A DNA stretch of 64,000 bases from an uncultured Opitutia bacterium (GCA_903896015.1 CAITWF010000072.1:1-64000), one strand, 5' to 3'; positions 16,312 to 25,811 are shown, numbered from the stretch's first letter. Made by a program: numbers and translations. The notes: generated from the sequence alone by a model not told the origin.

Positions 16312-17793
16312 CTACTCGCCCAGCGCTGCGGCAATCTGCTTGCACGAGACCTTCAAAATCTCGAGGCGCGCGTGGCGCTTGTTGTCGGCCGGCACGAGGT
16401 GCCACGGCGCGCCGGCGTGCTGCGTGAGCGCGAGCATGTCGCCGACGGCGATCTCGTAGGCGGGCCACTGGCGGCGATTGCGCCAGTCCTCGGCGTTGAT
16501 CTTGTGGCGCTTGTAGTCGGTCTCCTCGCGGTGGCGGAAGCGGCGCAACTGCTCCTCGCGCGAGAGTTGCAGCCAGAATTTCAACACGATGATGCCGTGC
16601 TCGGTGAGCTGCTGCTCAAAATCGTTGAGCTCGCCGAACGCGCGCCGCCACTCGTCTTCGCGGCAAAACCCCTCAATGCGCTCGACCAGCACGCGTCCAA
16701 ACCACGAGCGATCGTAGATTGTCACGCGGCCGGCGCGCGGCACGTGGCGCCAGAAACGCCAGAGGTAGTGGTGCGATTTTTCCTCGTCGGTGGGCTTCGC
16801 GACGGGAATCACGCGGCAGTCACGCGCATCGATCGCACTCGTGAGGCGGCGGATCGCGCCGCCCTTGCCGGCGGCGTCCCAGCCCTCAAACACCCATACG
16901 ATCGAGCGGCCGCGCTCGGCGGCGGAGCGGACCGCACGGTTGAGGCGGCCGAGCCACTTGTCGCGTTTGAGCTGGTAGGATTCCTCCGAGAGCACCTGGT
17001 CGAGCGAAAGTGCGAGGAGCTTTTCGCGGCCGGCGGGACGGAGCGGGGTAATGCGTCGCGGTTTGGCGGGGCGGGGGACCTTTTTCTGCGCCCGCAGGTG
17101 CGTGCGAAAGCGCGCGAGCAGTGTTTCGCCCACGGTGAGGTTGCGCGCCCGCGAATCGATCGCGTCGATCACGTGCCACGGTGCGCCGGGCCGGTGCGTG
17201 GCGCGGCGCATGTCGGCGGCGAGCTCCGCGCGCCGATCATAGTCGCGGTGGCTTTGCCAATCGGCGGGCGTGACGCGCCAGGCGGTGTCGGGATCTTCCT
17301 CGAGTTCGCGGAGGCGGGCACGCTGCGCCTCTTTCGGAAGCCGCAGCCAGAGTTTCACGATGAGGGCGCCGTCGGCGGCGAGCAGGTGTTCAAAATGCGC
17401 GAGTCGCCGGAGCGTGGCGCGAAAATGAGCGAACTCGGCTGGCGTGTGTGGATCCTCGGCGAGCGCGTCGGTGTGCCAGCCGCCCGCATAGATCGCCATG
17501 CGGCCGCGCGGCGGCAGGCAGCGCCAGTAGCGCCACATCGGCGGGCGTTCGCGCTCCTCATCGGTCGGCGCGTGAAACGCGAACGTCTCCACGCCGCGCG
17601 GATCGAGCCAGCCATTAAGGAGGTTGACGATCTCGCCCTTGCCGGCGGCCTCGTCGCCGGCGACGACGAGCAGCACGGGAAAAGGCGCGTGCTGGAGATC
17701 GACCTGCATTTGCACGAGGTCGGCGCGGAGCGCGGGGACGCGCGCCTCGTAGTCGCGCTTGGGCAGCCGGAATGCGGCGCGGGATTTCGCCAT
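16312..17793 (-). CDS. pap: Two-domain PPK2-family polyphosphate phosphotransferase
   Basis: This 493-residue enzyme contains two fused PPK2 domains. The N-terminal one has GDEAAGKGEIVN (about 45-60) and the C-terminal one FEGWDAAGKGGAIRRL (about 295-312), each with a lid-type TDEE motif. Fused proteins of this length are class II PPK2 enzymes (polyphosphate:AMP phosphotransferase), which make ADP from AMP and polyphosphate. In that class the C-terminal domain is the catalytic one. The ATG at 17793 is preferred over an upstream TTG. It acts in the cytoplasm in energy or polyphosphate balance; exact nucleotide preference cannot be read from sequence. Confidence 0.87.
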   Translation of the reverse strand: MAKSRAAFRLPKRDYEARVPALRADLVQMQVDLQHAPFPVLLVVAGDEAAGKGEIVNLLNGWLDPRGVETFAFHAPTDEERERPPMWRYWRCLPPRGRMAIYAGGWHTDALAEDPHTPAEFAHFRATLRRLAHFEHLLAADGALIVKLWLRLPKEAQRARLRELEEDPDTAWRVTPADWQSHRDYDRRAELAADMRRATHRPGAPWHVIDAIDSRARNLTVGETLLARFRTHLRAQKKVPRPAKPRRITPLRPAGREKLLALSLDQVLSEESYQLKRDKWLGRLNRAVRSAAERGRSIVWVFEGWDAAGKGGAIRRLTSAIDARDCRVIPVAKPTDEEKSHHYLWRFWRHVPRAGRVTIYDRSWFGRVLVERIEGFCREDEWRRAFGELNDFEQQLTEHGIIVLKFWLQLSREEQLRRFRHREETDYKRHKINAEDWRNRRQWPAYEIAVGDMLALTQHAGAPWHLVPADNKRHARLEILKVSCKQIAAALGE

Positions 17794-17861
17794 GTCGCGC
17801 AAACGTGAAGCCGCGCCGCGCGGTTGTCGAGAAACGGAAACGCGACGGTTCGGTTACGATT

Positions 17862-19055
17862 TCAATTCTTCAACGGCGGCCGCGGCGTGAGGTTCTGCAC
17901 CCACTGCCCGCCGTATTGCTTGTAGGCTTCAAAGCCTTGCGCGCCGAGGGCGGCAGTCACGCGCGTCTGCGCCTCGGTGGCGAGCGCGGAGAGTTGGGCC
18001 GTGCGATCGTCGGCGGACAGCGAGCGATCCTGGCGGAGTGCGCCGGCGCGTTGCTGAATGTCCTGCTGCACGGCGTAGACTTGGGTCGCGGTTTCGGGCG
18101 GCAGCTCGAGGCGATCGACGAGCTGACTGGTCTGGCGGAAACTGTAATTGGTTGCGCGCTGGTAATCAGCATAACGCGCGTCGCCGAGCGCGGCCGTGAT
18201 GTCGTTCTGAAGCTGCTTTTGCGCGGCGGAGCGCGCTTTCTGCTGCTCATCGGTCGGCGCGGAATAATACGACGGAAACTGTGCGTCGAACGCGCTCTGC
18301 AATTTGTAGAGGGCACGGAATTCCTGTTCCGAGGCGTCCAAGGCGCTGAGGTTGTAGCGCAGGCTGTTCGCCGTGCGACTGGTGCGCAGATCGTAGTCCT
18401 CGAGCTCCTGCGGGGTGAGCGTGGCGGCGAACTCGTCGTGCATCGCCTTGTCGAGCGCGTCCATCTTAGCCTGATCTTCGGGCAGCCAGGTCCGGCCAAA
18501 AGAAGTGGACAGGTCCGCCCGCTGCTCGTCGAAGCGATCGCGGATGGCGGCGAGCGAATCGATTTTGTCGTCGGAGAGAGTGGGGAACTGGCGGTGAAGC
18601 GAGGCGACATTGCCGTTTTCCGGATCTGGGCCGAGGACGTCCTTGATGGCTTTGCGCTCCGCCTTCCAGAGTTCGTTGAGCGCCGTTTGCGTCGCGGGAT
18701 CGGGGCGGATGTTTTTCCAAAAGGGCTGATCGGCCTGCGCGGCTTCGAGCGCGTGGCGGCGAGCCGCGAAGCTTTCGTGGATGCGCGCGGCGATGATCGC
18801 GCGGACGAGCGTGGGTGGAAAGCCCTCGGCGCGAAGTTTGTCGGCTTGTATTTTCAGATCGTCGTCGCGCAGCGCAGCCCACGTTTCGGAGCCGGGCGTG
18901 CCGTTGGCGTGAATCGCGGACGAATTTTTTTTCTCGGTCGCGGCGGGTGGGGTATTCACCGGCGCAGAATCGTCCGTTGAACCGAGCGCGAGCAGGCCAA
19001 TGAGCGCGGCGTTGGCGGCGAGCGATGCGGCGAGAATCAGCGGGAAAAGTTTCAT
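17862..19055 (-). CDS. Secreted/anchored helical protein, paralogue 1 of 4
   Basis: I do not recognise a named family. The 397-residue product opens with one hydrophobic helix (MKLFPLILAASLAANAALIG) acting as signal or anchor, then a long, helix-forming, Gln/Ala/Asp-rich body. Key blocks are LRAEGFPPTLVRAIIAARI and PFWK (N-terminal third), FAATLTPQELEDYDLRTS and ASEQEFRALYKLQSAFDAQF (middle), and ALGDARYADYQRATN (C-terminal). The same blocks recur in the products at 19069, 21546 and 24771. It follows paralogue 2 by 13 bases on the same strand and is probably co-transcribed. It contains no cysteine-based or catalytic motif. Confidence 0.8.
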   Translation of the reverse strand: MKLFPLILAASLAANAALIGLLALGSTDDSAPVNTPPAATEKKNSSAIHANGTPGSETWAALRDDDLKIQADKLRAEGFPPTLVRAIIAARIHESFAARRHALEAAQADQPFWKNIRPDPATQTALNELWKAERKAIKDVLGPDPENGNVASLHRQFPTLSDDKIDSLAAIRDRFDEQRADLSTSFGRTWLPEDQAKMDALDKAMHDEFAATLTPQELEDYDLRTSRTANSLRYNLSALDASEQEFRALYKLQSAFDAQFPSYYSAPTDEQQKARSAAQKQLQNDITAALGDARYADYQRATNYSFRQTSQLVDRLELPPETATQVYAVQQDIQQRAGALRQDRSLSADDRTAQLSALATEAQTRVTAALGAQGFEAYKQYGGQWVQNLTPRPPLKN

Positions 19056-19068
19056 GCGCGGCGACGCG

Positions 19069-20397
19069 TCATGGGCGCGGGGGCGGCGGCAGGTTGCGAA
19101 AATCCGGACCGCCGCCGAAAGCGATCACGGCGTTGCCGTTGCCAATCGTCATCGACATGCCGGTGAATTTTACCGCGGCGCCCCGCTCCAGGTTGCTCAG
19201 CCATTGGTTGTCGGCCATTTTCACGTAGGTGGCGCCCACGGTCGGACCGAGGGCGGCAAGCAGCTGCGAGCGGGTGTCCTGCGCAAGTGATTGCAGCGCG
19301 GCGCGCTTTTGATCGGTGCTGAGGGTGGTGTCGTCGAAGATGGCGTTGGACTGCTGGGCGACGGTGTCGCGCAGCGCGTAAGCGCGAACCGTGGCGTCGG
19401 CGGGCAGACTGTTGCGTTCGGCGAGGCTCTTCAGCTGCTGGTAATCCCAGCTCGTCTCGCGTGCGTAGTCGGTGTAACGCGCATTGCCGAGCGTGGCCTT
19501 GAGCTGGTCATTGAGCTGCGTGATCGCGGCCTGGCGCTGCTGGTAATCGCTGCCACCGAAGTTGCCGTTGTAGGGAAATTTTTCGCCGAATGACTGCTGC
19601 ATGGCGAAAATCGCGCGATACTCGGCCTCGCTGGGGTTGAAATCAGCAAGCTGGTTGCGGAGCAGCTGGGTGATCGGCGAGGAGCGGACTTCATAATCGG
19701 CGAGTTCCTCGGGCGAGAGCACGGCGGCGAGATCGGCGTGCTTTTCGCGCGTGAGCAACGCGAGCTGGTCGCGATCTTGGGGGAGGGTGATGCCTTTCAT
19801 CGCGGCCCGGATCGCGGAGTTCATGTCGGCGTAATCGTCCTCGATACGCTGCACAGCGTCGATCTTGGCGCGAGTGAGGTTGCCGAACTGGCGCCGCTGA
19901 TCGACGGTGACGTCGCTGGTCGCGAAGAAATCATCGCCGAGCAGCTCGCGGGTAAGCTTAGCGCGTTCGCGCTGCAACTGGGCAATCTCCTCGTAGCGTT
20001 TGGCGCTCGTGCCGGCGGACATATAAGTCGAGGGCAGTTTCCAAAACGGCGTGTTGGGATCGGGGTCGCGGAGGGCGCGGATTCGGGTGTCGTAGCGGGC
20101 GCTGAGCTGGGCCTGAACAATCGCGCGGATGATCTCGGGCGGAAACCCCGCCGCGCGCAGGCGCGCGACGAGCGTCGCGAGATCCTCGGTCGCGAGGGCG
20201 GACCAAAGTTTGATTTTTTCGGGCGGCGGAGCGCGGACGACAGGGGCCACTGCAGTTGGTGGCTCGGCGAAATGAAAATTCCGCGCGAAAAAATCCCGGG
20301 CAAACGGCGGCGCGAGCGCGGGCTGCCACGCGAGCACGCTGAAAAGCGCAGCGTTGGCCGCCAGCGAGCCGGCGAACACGAGCGGGGCAAGTTTCAT
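19069..20397 (-). CDS. Secreted/anchored helical protein, paralogue 2 of 4
   Basis: This 442-residue paralogue starts at the ATG at 20397, giving MKLAPLVFAGSLAANAALFS, almost the same leader as paralogue 1. It repeats the family blocks: LRAAGFPPEIIRAIVQAQL and PFWK, then DLAAVLSPEELADYEVRSS, SEAEYRAIFAMQQSFGEKFP, and TLGNARYTDYARETS. The ~40-residue C-terminal tail (GNGNAVIAFGGGPDFRNLPPPPRP) is Gly/Pro-rich and absent from paralogue 1. It leads the two-gene operon with paralogue 1 and is divergent from an EamA permease. A periplasmic location is likely; the function is unknown. Confidence 0.8.
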   Translation of the reverse strand: MKLAPLVFAGSLAANAALFSVLAWQPALAPPFARDFFARNFHFAEPPTAVAPVVRAPPPEKIKLWSALATEDLATLVARLRAAGFPPEIIRAIVQAQLSARYDTRIRALRDPDPNTPFWKLPSTYMSAGTSAKRYEEIAQLQRERAKLTRELLGDDFFATSDVTVDQRRQFGNLTRAKIDAVQRIEDDYADMNSAIRAAMKGITLPQDRDQLALLTREKHADLAAVLSPEELADYEVRSSPITQLLRNQLADFNPSEAEYRAIFAMQQSFGEKFPYNGNFGGSDYQQRQAAITQLNDQLKATLGNARYTDYARETSWDYQQLKSLAERNSLPADATVRAYALRDTVAQQSNAIFDDTTLSTDQKRAALQSLAQDTRSQLLAALGPTVGATYVKMADNQWLSNLERGAAVKFTGMSMTIGNGNAVIAFGGGPDFRNLPPPPRP

Positions 20398-20564
20398 GGG
20401 TGGGGAAACGATCCGGGCGAGCGAACGACGGGGAATTCGTTGGGGCAAGACGCGGAAAACGCCAGTCTGACTTGCGGGAAAGGGCTTTGGGCCGAGGCAG
20501 GCGGACGATGTAGGCAATTCGCTTGGCGACCACCGGGCCAGCGCCCCACGCTGCCCGGTTCCTC

Positions 20565-21533
20565 ATGAGCGATCCGCACCATCCGCAACGCCCGCGCGCC
20601 CTCGCGATGCTCGTGCTCGCGAATCTGTTTTGGGCGATAAGTTTCCCGGTGGTGAAGACGTTGCTGTTGCTGCACGCGCAGTTGTTGCCGGCGGCGGGCC
20701 CGTGGTTCGACGCGATCTACACGATGGCGCCGCGCTTCCTGCTCGCGGTCGCGGTCCTCCTGGTCTGGCGGCCGCGAACGATCGTGCGGATCACGCGGAA
20801 GGAAATCGCGCAGGGCGCGCCGCTCGGGCTGTTCACGACGGGCGGAATGTTTTTGCAGAACGACGCGCTGCAATTCACCGCAGCGAGCACCTCGGCGTTT
20901 CTCACGCAGTGCTACGCCATCATCATCCCGGTCTGGCTGGCGGTGCGTGCGTGGAAAAATCCCGGCGCGCGAATCTGGGTCTGCTGCGCGCTCGTGCTCG
21001 CGGGCGTGGCGCTGCTCGGGCATTTTAACTGGCGCACGCTGCAGTTCGGGCGCGGCGAATGGGAAACGCTGCTGTGCTCGGTATTTTTCACCGGGCAAAT
21101 CCTGTGGCTGGAGCGAAAGAAATTTGCCGGCAACGATCCGATTCGGTTGTCGTTCGTGGCGTTTGTCACGCAGGCGATCGTGTTGTGGAGCGCGGCGGTG
21201 GCGATCGCGCCGGATGCGCATGCGCTGCTCGTGCCTTGGACCTCGGGGCCGTGGCTCGGGCTCACAGCCATCCTGACCGTGTTCTGCACGCTCGGGGCGT
21301 TCATGATGATGAACATGTGGCAGCCGAAAATCACCGCGACCGAAGCGGGTCTAATCTACTGCGTCGAGCCGATCTTCGGGTCGGTGATGGCGCTGTTCTT
21401 CCCGGCGATTTTTTCGGTGTGGGCCGGCGTGAACTATCCGAACGAGACCGCGACGTGGACGCTGCTCGTCGGCGGAGGTTTGATCACGCTCGCCAACATC
21501 GTGCTGCAACTGAAGCCGCCGAGCGAAGCGTGA
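20565..21533 (+). CDS. EamA/DMT-family permease
   Basis: This 322-residue inner-membrane protein has about ten hydrophobic helices in two EamA repeats (first starting MLVLANLFWAISFPVVKTLL). The ATG at 20565 is chosen over an upstream open frame because the membrane domain begins directly after it. DMT permeases export or import metabolites such as amino acids; the substrate is not deducible. It is divergent from paralogue 2, sharing a 167-base promoter region, and converges on paralogue 3 with an 11-12-base gap. Confidence 0.87.
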   Translation: MSDPHHPQRPRALAMLVLANLFWAISFPVVKTLLLLHAQLLPAAGPWFDAIYTMAPRFLLAVAVLLVWRPRTIVRITRKEIAQGAPLGLFTTGGMFLQNDALQFTAASTSAFLTQCYAIIIPVWLAVRAWKNPGARIWVCCALVLAGVALLGHFNWRTLQFGRGEWETLLCSVFFTGQILWLERKKFAGNDPIRLSFVAFVTQAIVLWSAAVAIAPDAHALLVPWTSGPWLGLTAILTVFCTLGAFMMMNMWQPKITATEAGLIYCVEPIFGSVMALFFPAIFSVWAGVNYPNETATWTLLVGGGLITLANIVLQLKPPSEA

Positions 21534-21545
21534 CGCGGCACGCTC

Positions 21546-23009
21546 TCAGGGTTTCGGCGCGGGCGTCGCGGGCGGCACATCACTCGGAGGCGCGACGATC
21601 ACCTTGGTGGTGGTGGTGCCGTCGGATGAACTGTGGTCGCCCGTCGTCGAGGAGCTGACCGATATTACCTGGGTCTGCACGCCGCTGGGAGGCGCGCCGG
21701 CCGGTGCGAACAGCATCGTGCCGCCGCCGGTGTTGCTTGAGGTGTTGCTGATGACGTTGACCATTTGGCGCGAGCCGTTGGTGCCGGCTCCGGCGGGCAT
21801 CACCGGATAAACGCTCGGGGCGCCGGCGCCGCCGAGCGAGAGCGCGCCGGGTGAATTCGCGGACGGAGTGGTTGAGTAGCCAATCCCGCTGTTGAGGAGG
21901 TTGAGCCATTGGGCGCGTTGCGCGTAGGCCTCGGCCGCCTCGGCCCCGAGCGCGCCGGTGAGATCGGCTTTGGCGTGCGCGGCAAGCGCCAAAATTTGAT
22001 CGCGGCGCTGCGGAAAAGGTATGGTGGCGTCGGCCATGATTTTTTGCGACTCGGCGGAGTAGCTGTCGCGCAGGGCGGCGACGCGGTCAGTGGTGTCGGC
22101 GGGGAGACTGAGCCGCGAGACGAGCGCATCGACGCTCTTGAGATCGCTGTCGCTGGCGCGGCGGAGCGTGGCATAGGCGTCGTCGCCGACGGCGGCGCGC
22201 ATGTCGGCCTGGAGTTGGAGCGCGGCCTCTGAGCGCGCCTTCATCAGGTCTGGTGAAACGCGGCCATTGAAGCTTTCCGCGGGAAACTGATCGTCGAATG
22301 CTTTCTGCAGAGCGTAGAGCTTTTTGAATTCGTCTTCGGAGGCGATGCCATCGCCGTAGCGGTTCATCAACGCTTGGGCGCTCGGTGAGTTGCGCATCTG
22401 GTAATCGGCGAACTCGGCAGGGGAAAGGAGCGCGGCGATGTCGCGGTCGCGCTCGGCGTTGAGCAGCTTGAGTTTCTCCCTATCCGACGCGAGTTGCGGG
22501 CCACCCTGCGTGCCGAACTTCGCCATCAACTCGCTGTAGTCCTCGAGAATCGCGCGAAGTTTGTCGCGCTTTTCCTCCGGCAGAAACGCGAGCCGGTTTT
22601 GATCGATGCCGCCGATGCCGAGGTCGTCGCCGAACGCGGCGATCATCGCATCGGACAATTCGCGGCGGGCCTGGAGGAGTTGTTCGCTGGCGAGAGTGCC
22701 GATGCCGGAGCGGCGCCACCATTTGCCGTCGCCGCCCGTCGCGGCGCGAGCGGCGCGCATTTTATCTGCGAAGCGCGCAAAGGCGCGGCCGAGGGCCTGC
22801 TCGCGGGCCGAGTCGTTGGCCGCGCCACCGGCGGATCCCGCAGCCTGAGCGCTGGAGTCGGAGGCTTTGGCCGCGAGGCTTGAAGGGCTCGAGGATTTTT
22901 CCGCAACGATCGTTTTGGCGCTGTCGGACGAGCGGGTAGTATAGAAAACGCCTAACAATGCGACGTTGGCGGTGAGCGAAGCAGCGAGCAGGAGGGCGAT
23001 GGGTTTCAC
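21546..23009 (-). CDS. Secreted/anchored helical protein, paralogue 3 of 4
   Basis: This is the longest member at 487 residues. The leader MKPIALLLAASLTANVALLG matches paralogues 1 and 2. The middle blocks DIAALLSPAEFADYQMRNS and SEDEFKKLYALQKAFDDQFP match the family, while the GFPP/PFWK block is replaced by a Ser/Ala-rich linker and a KWWRRSGIG segment. From about residue 380 it carries a long Ser/Thr/Gly/Pro tail (SSSTTGDHSSSDGTTTT), which looks like an unstructured or surface segment. It lies 75 bases downstream of the hydrolase gene on the same strand. Confidence 0.8.
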   Translation of the reverse strand: MKPIALLLAASLTANVALLGVFYTTRSSDSAKTIVAEKSSSPSSLAAKASDSSAQAAGSAGGAANDSAREQALGRAFARFADKMRAARAATGGDGKWWRRSGIGTLASEQLLQARRELSDAMIAAFGDDLGIGGIDQNRLAFLPEEKRDKLRAILEDYSELMAKFGTQGGPQLASDREKLKLLNAERDRDIAALLSPAEFADYQMRNSPSAQALMNRYGDGIASEDEFKKLYALQKAFDDQFPAESFNGRVSPDLMKARSEAALQLQADMRAAVGDDAYATLRRASDSDLKSVDALVSRLSLPADTTDRVAALRDSYSAESQKIMADATIPFPQRRDQILALAAHAKADLTGALGAEAAEAYAQRAQWLNLLNSGIGYSTTPSANSPGALSLGGAGAPSVYPVMPAGAGTNGSRQMVNVISNTSSNTGGGTMLFAPAGAPPSGVQTQVISVSSSTTGDHSSSDGTTTTKVIVAPPSDVPPATPAPKP

Positions 23010-23084
23010 GGCAAGGAAGCGGGGCGAAGTTGCGGGTGGATCGAAAGGAAGCGCCGCCGCGGCGCGGCTTTGTCTGACAAAAAA

Positions 23085-23822
23085 TCACGCGGCCGCGACG
23101 CGGGTGAATTGTCCATGGACGAGAAAGTGCCGGAGTTGTGCGAGTGTGTCCGCGCGCCAAGTGAGCCACGTGTGTGAGTGGTGCAGCACGATGAAGTCGC
23201 TCATGCCGTCGAGCCGCGTTCGGGCGACGCTGACCTTGCCGTCGTCCGGACCAGCGAGCCACGAGGAAAAAAGTGGGTTGAGCGATCGATCGCCGGCGAT
23301 GATGCCTAGCGTGCCCGCGCGGACCGGCCAGGCGCCGAGTTTGCATGGTAGATCCGCGGCGTCCGTGCCGAGCCGTCGGCCGTTCACGCCGGTGAACCAG
23401 CGGAATGGCAGGAATGTTTTCAACCGATCGGTGACCTCGCTGCCGGCATTCGGCGGCGCGATCATCACAACGTGCCCGAGGTTTTCCGGCGCGGGCGAAG
23501 TCGCCAGCCATTGCCGCAACACGATGCCGCCCATCGAGTGCGTGACGAAATGCACGCGCGGCGCTTCCTTGATTCGCGCCTCGCGCAGCCGCGCCGGCAG
23601 CCACTCGGCCGCGATCGTTTCGATCGGCAGGGTGCGCGACGGGTAGGAGAGGTTCACCACGCGGTAGCCGTCGCGCTCGAGGGACAGCGCGAGCCGCGTC
23701 AGCATCCAGTGCGGGCAGGCGAGGCCGTGCAGCAGCACGACCGTCTCCGTCGAATTGGCGGCATGAGCGAAGTTGGCGGCGGCCATGGTCAGACTACACG
23801 CGAGCGTGCGGAAAAGTTTCAC
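23085..23822 (-). CDS. Secreted alpha/beta-hydrolase (lipase/esterase-like)
   Basis: The GTG at 23822 is selected because it overlaps the upstream permease stop by 4 bases (GTGA) and yields a signal peptide (VKLFRTLACSLTMAAANFAHA); 245 residues. The fold shows the HG oxyanion segment VVLLHGLACPHW, the nucleophile elbow FVTHSMGGIV and a C-terminal histidine region (VLHHSHTWL). These features fit the triacylglycerol-lipase/PGAP1-like group. Substrate unknown. It is coupled to the EamA permease and probably to paralogue 3 downstream. Confidence 0.83.
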   Translation of the reverse strand: MKLFRTLACSLTMAAANFAHAANSTETVVLLHGLACPHWMLTRLALSLERDGYRVVNLSYPSRTLPIETIAAEWLPARLREARIKEAPRVHFVTHSMGGIVLRQWLATSPAPENLGHVVMIAPPNAGSEVTDRLKTFLPFRWFTGVNGRRLGTDAADLPCKLGAWPVRAGTLGIIAGDRSLNPLFSSWLAGPDDGKVSVARTRLDGMSDFIVLHHSHTWLTWRADTLAQLRHFLVHGQFTRVAAA

Positions 23823-24688
23823 GAAGGAATCGCGCCGGTCCCGAGCCGTCGCACGCGCACCGAATGGGTGGCGCGCCATGTCACGGCGCCGAGCACGATG
23901 ACGCCTCCGACCAGCGCGAGCCGCGAAGGTTTCTCGCCAAACGCGATCAGCACCCACACGGGATTCAGGATCGGTTCGATCACCGGAATGAGCACGGCCT
24001 CAAGCGCCGTCACGTGTTTGATTGCGCGCGCATAGAGCCAATACGAAATGCCGAGTTGCACGACGCCGAGCAGCGCGAGCGAGAGCCACGCACCGCTGTC
24101 GAGCGCCGGCGCGCGCACGATCCACGGCAGGCCGACGAGACATGCGAGCGCGTTGCCGATGATGATCGATTCGCTCGCGGAAGTGTCCTTCTGTTTGCGG
24201 AGCGCGAGCGTCATGCCGGCGAAACACACGCCGCTGATAACCGCTAGCACGTCGCCCATCACGTGGCCGAATTCGAGGCTGTCCGCGAAAAACAGCGCCA
24301 TCCCGCCGAGCACGATCGCGATGGTGATCCAGTCGGCGCGCGTCGCCCGTTCGCCGAGCAGCCATGCGCCTGCGAGCGCGATCCAGATTGGCGCGGTGTA
24401 TTGAAGGAGGATGGCGTTGGCGGCGGTCGTGAGTGTCGTCGCCCAGCAAAACGTGATGGTGCACGCCGCGTAGCCGATCGCGCCGAGAATTTGATCGCGG
24501 GAAAAATGGAAACGCAGCCCGCGGTTGGTGGCGACGAGAAACACCGCCGCGATCGCGCCGCGGCCGCCCGCGACCGCGAGTCCCGGCCAGAATGCTCCGA
24601 CGCGCTTGATCAAGAGTCCGCCAAGGCTCCAGCACAGCGCGGCGACGACGAGTAGCACGAGTGAGCGGGAGTGGGCGGGGTCTTTCAC
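23819..24688 (-). CDS. EamA/DMT-family permease
   Basis: This is a 289-residue permease with about ten helices, starting from a GTG at 24688 (VKDPAHSRSLVLLVVAALCW). The open frame extends 109 codons further, but that part is not membrane-like and would run into the divergent gene at 24771. The repeat signature AIGYAACTITFCWATTLTTAANAILLQYTAPIWIALA is typical of EamA proteins. The stop overlaps the hydrolase start. It is a different subfamily from the permease at 20565. Confidence 0.85.
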   Translation of the reverse strand: MKDPAHSRSLVLLVVAALCWSLGGLLIKRVGAFWPGLAVAGGRGAIAAVFLVATNRGLRFHFSRDQILGAIGYAACTITFCWATTLTTAANAILLQYTAPIWIALAGAWLLGERATRADWITIAIVLGGMALFFADSLEFGHVMGDVLAVISGVCFAGMTLALRKQKDTSASESIIIGNALACLVGLPWIVRAPALDSGAWLSLALLGVVQLGISYWLYARAIKHVTALEAVLIPVIEPILNPVWVLIAFGEKPSRLALVGGVIVLGAVTWRATHSVRVRRLGTGAIPS

Positions 24689-24770
24689 GCGGGTCAGAGA
24701 TGCGGCAGCGTGCAGTGGCACGCACGCGAAAAAATTCGCCGCACACAACGAGGCGATTATTGTTCTGCGG

Positions 24771-25697
24771 ATGAGACGCTGGTTGCTTCTGATTACCTTT
24801 GCCGCGGTGGTCGGCGTGATGGGGTTTCTTGCTGTGATTTGGTGGCAAGTGCGCGATGCGCAAACCGAACCGGCACGTCCGCGTGAGGCTGGCAAATCCG
24901 CAGATGCATACGATCCTTCGCTTCGGGTGCGAGGGCCTGTGGTTAAACCAACTGAATCGCAGCCTAAGGTCGATGCGACCGCTTCAGCCGCCGATCGCGC
25001 CGCGAGCGCCGACAAAATCCGCCGCGACTACGACGAAATCACCAAAAAAATTTCCGCCGAATACGCGGCGGCGGGCGACACGTTTCCCGGCGGACTCAAC
25101 GCCTACCTGCGCCAGCTCGCGTTGCTCCAGCGTGAGAAGCACGCCGATCTGGCAGCGCTGCTCACGCCCCGCGAACTCGAGGATCTGGAGATGCGCGACA
25201 CCAACGCCGGCCAGAGCGTGCAGCGACTGCTTGGCGAGTCGGCCGCGACCGAAGAGCAGCGGCGCGCCGTATTTCGCCTGGAGCAGGAATTCGAGGACAA
25301 GTTTGCCCTTACCTTCGATCTCACGCCGGCAGCGCTGTTCGCGCGCGAGACGGAGCGCGTGGCTACGCAGCAGAAAATTCGCGTCGCACTCGGCGATGAT
25401 CTATTCGGCGCTTGGCTGCGCGGCGAGGGTGCGGACTACGCGGCCTCGGCCGCGCTTGCGCAGCAGCAGGGGCTGGCGGCGGGCGTGCCGCTCGAGCTGT
25501 GGCAGGCAAAAAACGACTTCTTGCTCGCGCGACTCCAACTCAAGGCGCGCGCCGATTTGACCGCGGTGCAGCGCGCGGATACCGAGAGTGCGCTCGCGAG
25601 CCAGGCGCTCATACGCGTGACGAGTTTGATTGGCACGGCGGCATCGACCGATGCCGGGCGCGCGGCGCTCTCGTGGCTCCCGCCGCCGCGGCGCTGA
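24771..25697 (+). CDS. Membrane-anchored helical protein, paralogue 4 of 4 (short)
   Basis: This 308-residue protein starts at the ATG at 24771 with one hydrophobic helix (MRRWLLLITFAAVVGVMGFL) and keeps the family's central blocks: HADLAALLTPRELEDLEMRDT, TEEQRRAVFRLEQEFEDKFA, and VALGDDLFGAWLRGEG. The N-terminal GFPP/PFWK region is missing and the leader differs, so it is the most divergent member. It is divergent from the second EamA permease across 82 bases. Function unknown. Confidence 0.78.
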   Translation: MRRWLLLITFAAVVGVMGFLAVIWWQVRDAQTEPARPREAGKSADAYDPSLRVRGPVVKPTESQPKVDATASAADRAASADKIRRDYDEITKKISAEYAAAGDTFPGGLNAYLRQLALLQREKHADLAALLTPRELEDLEMRDTNAGQSVQRLLGESAATEEQRRAVFRLEQEFEDKFALTFDLTPAALFARETERVATQQKIRVALGDDLFGAWLRGEGADYAASAALAQQQGLAAGVPLELWQAKNDFLLARLQLKARADLTAVQRADTESALASQALIRVTSLIGTAASTDAGRAALSWLPPPRR

Positions 25698-25811
25698 CGC
25701 GCCGGGGGAAAACGCCGCGCGGTGTTGTCAACTGCGCCGGCCGGTTTCTTTTGTCTCTTTTGATTCGCGCGGCGCGACGTTCGCCGTTTCAAACCGTCTC
25801 TCCCACTCACT

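Noticed and set aside
23823-23957. ATG-initiated extension of the alpha/beta hydrolase
   Set aside because: It runs into the permease coding region; the GTG overlapping the permease stop yields a proper signal peptide.
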